Positions 4,979 to 5,080 of a stretch of DNA of 5,080 nt are shown here, piece by piece. Below the pieces are notes generated by a model. The model was not told the origin of the DNA, ran no database searches, and was given only the letters and a program-made list of their open reading frames with translations. A program made the position numbers and the translations under genes. Origin of the DNA: JBBILG01 sp037445085 (lineage in GTDB: Bacteria > Pseudomonadota > Gammaproteobacteria > Burkholderiales > Methylophilaceae); assembly GCA_037445085.1 (NCBI GenBank), contig JBBILG010000107.1, positions 1 through 5,080 on the forward strand, written 5' to 3'. Numbering within the stretch: position 1 is the stretch's first letter; each line of letters begins with the position of its first letter.

Positions 4979-5080
4979 GAGCCTGTCCGAAATTTTGTGT
5001 GTGAGGCATAACATGTGCGAAAGGAGTGAGCTTCCCCCGGAATTTCGTCTGCCAAGGGTGACATAAAATCGAGTCACTTT
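4979..5080. mobile_element. Possible insertion-sequence end (IS256-like), rest outside the window
   Basis: From about 4979 the plus strand reads GAGCCTGTCCGAAATTTTGT followed by GTGTGAGGCATAACATG. The pattern of a G-rich start, CTGT, AAATTTTGTGTG and then GCATAAC resembles terminal inverted repeats of IS256-family elements as I remember them; I cannot compare it with a reference here. It begins exactly where receiver-domain similarity stops, and it is visibly richer in A+T than the flanking genes. An AAGGAG motif (5021-5026) is seen on the plus strand but no start codon follows at a useful distance. No transposase coding sequence, second repeat or target duplication can be seen, because the window ends at 5080. 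It could instead be ordinary intergenic DNA next to a decayed gene. Confidence 0.4.

Noticed and set aside
5059..5077. GTGAC-N9-GTCAC inverted repeat at the right edge
   Set aside because: It has five-base arms only, at the window edge, with no gene to relate it to. It could be part of the suspected mobile element but cannot be judged here.

Overview
The window looks like chromosomal DNA from a high-G+C proteobacterium, most likely a betaproteobacterium or a close gammaproteobacterial relative. The evidence is the surE-pcm-nlpD gene order, a dCTP deaminase of the 188-residue 'MSIKSDKWI' type, and an AroG-type DAHP synthase. All recognisable genes lie on the minus strand. Reading in the direction of transcription means going from high to low coordinates.

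Right end (about 4762-5080): a short piece of a response-regulator receiver domain (only its C-terminal part) is cut off near 4979. The adjacent DNA is less G+C-rich and resembles the terminal inverted repeat of an insertion sequence, possibly IS256-like. The rest of that element, if real, lies outside the window.

Middle (2406-4731): surE, pcm and nlpD form a tight cluster. Both junctions are 4-base ATGA overlaps, which points to translational coupling. SurE (nucleotide phosphatase) and Pcm (isoaspartyl repair methyltransferase) serve stress survival and repair. NlpD is an outer-membrane lipoprotein with LysM and a degenerate LytM domain, expected to activate a cell-wall amidase. A perfect TATAAT lies six bases before the surE ATG and no Shine-Dalgarno sequence is visible, so surE may be transcribed without a leader. 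The rpoS gene that often follows nlpD is absent. After a perfect 8-bp inverted repeat at the nlpD stop codon comes about 200 bp without a recognisable gene.

Left half (1-2192): a small unrecognised three-helix membrane protein (1830-2192), then DAHP synthase aroG (600-1685), then dcd (514 to beyond the left edge). AroG makes the first committed step of aromatic amino acid synthesis and Dcd supplies dUTP for thymidylate synthesis. They look like separate transcription units: aroG has its own leader with a 17-bp-period direct repeat and a hairpin, and dcd has a TATAAT box.

I see no convincing new defence or mobile system here. The most unusual points are the truncated receiver gene beside an IS-like end, the leaderless-looking surE start, and the missing rpoS.
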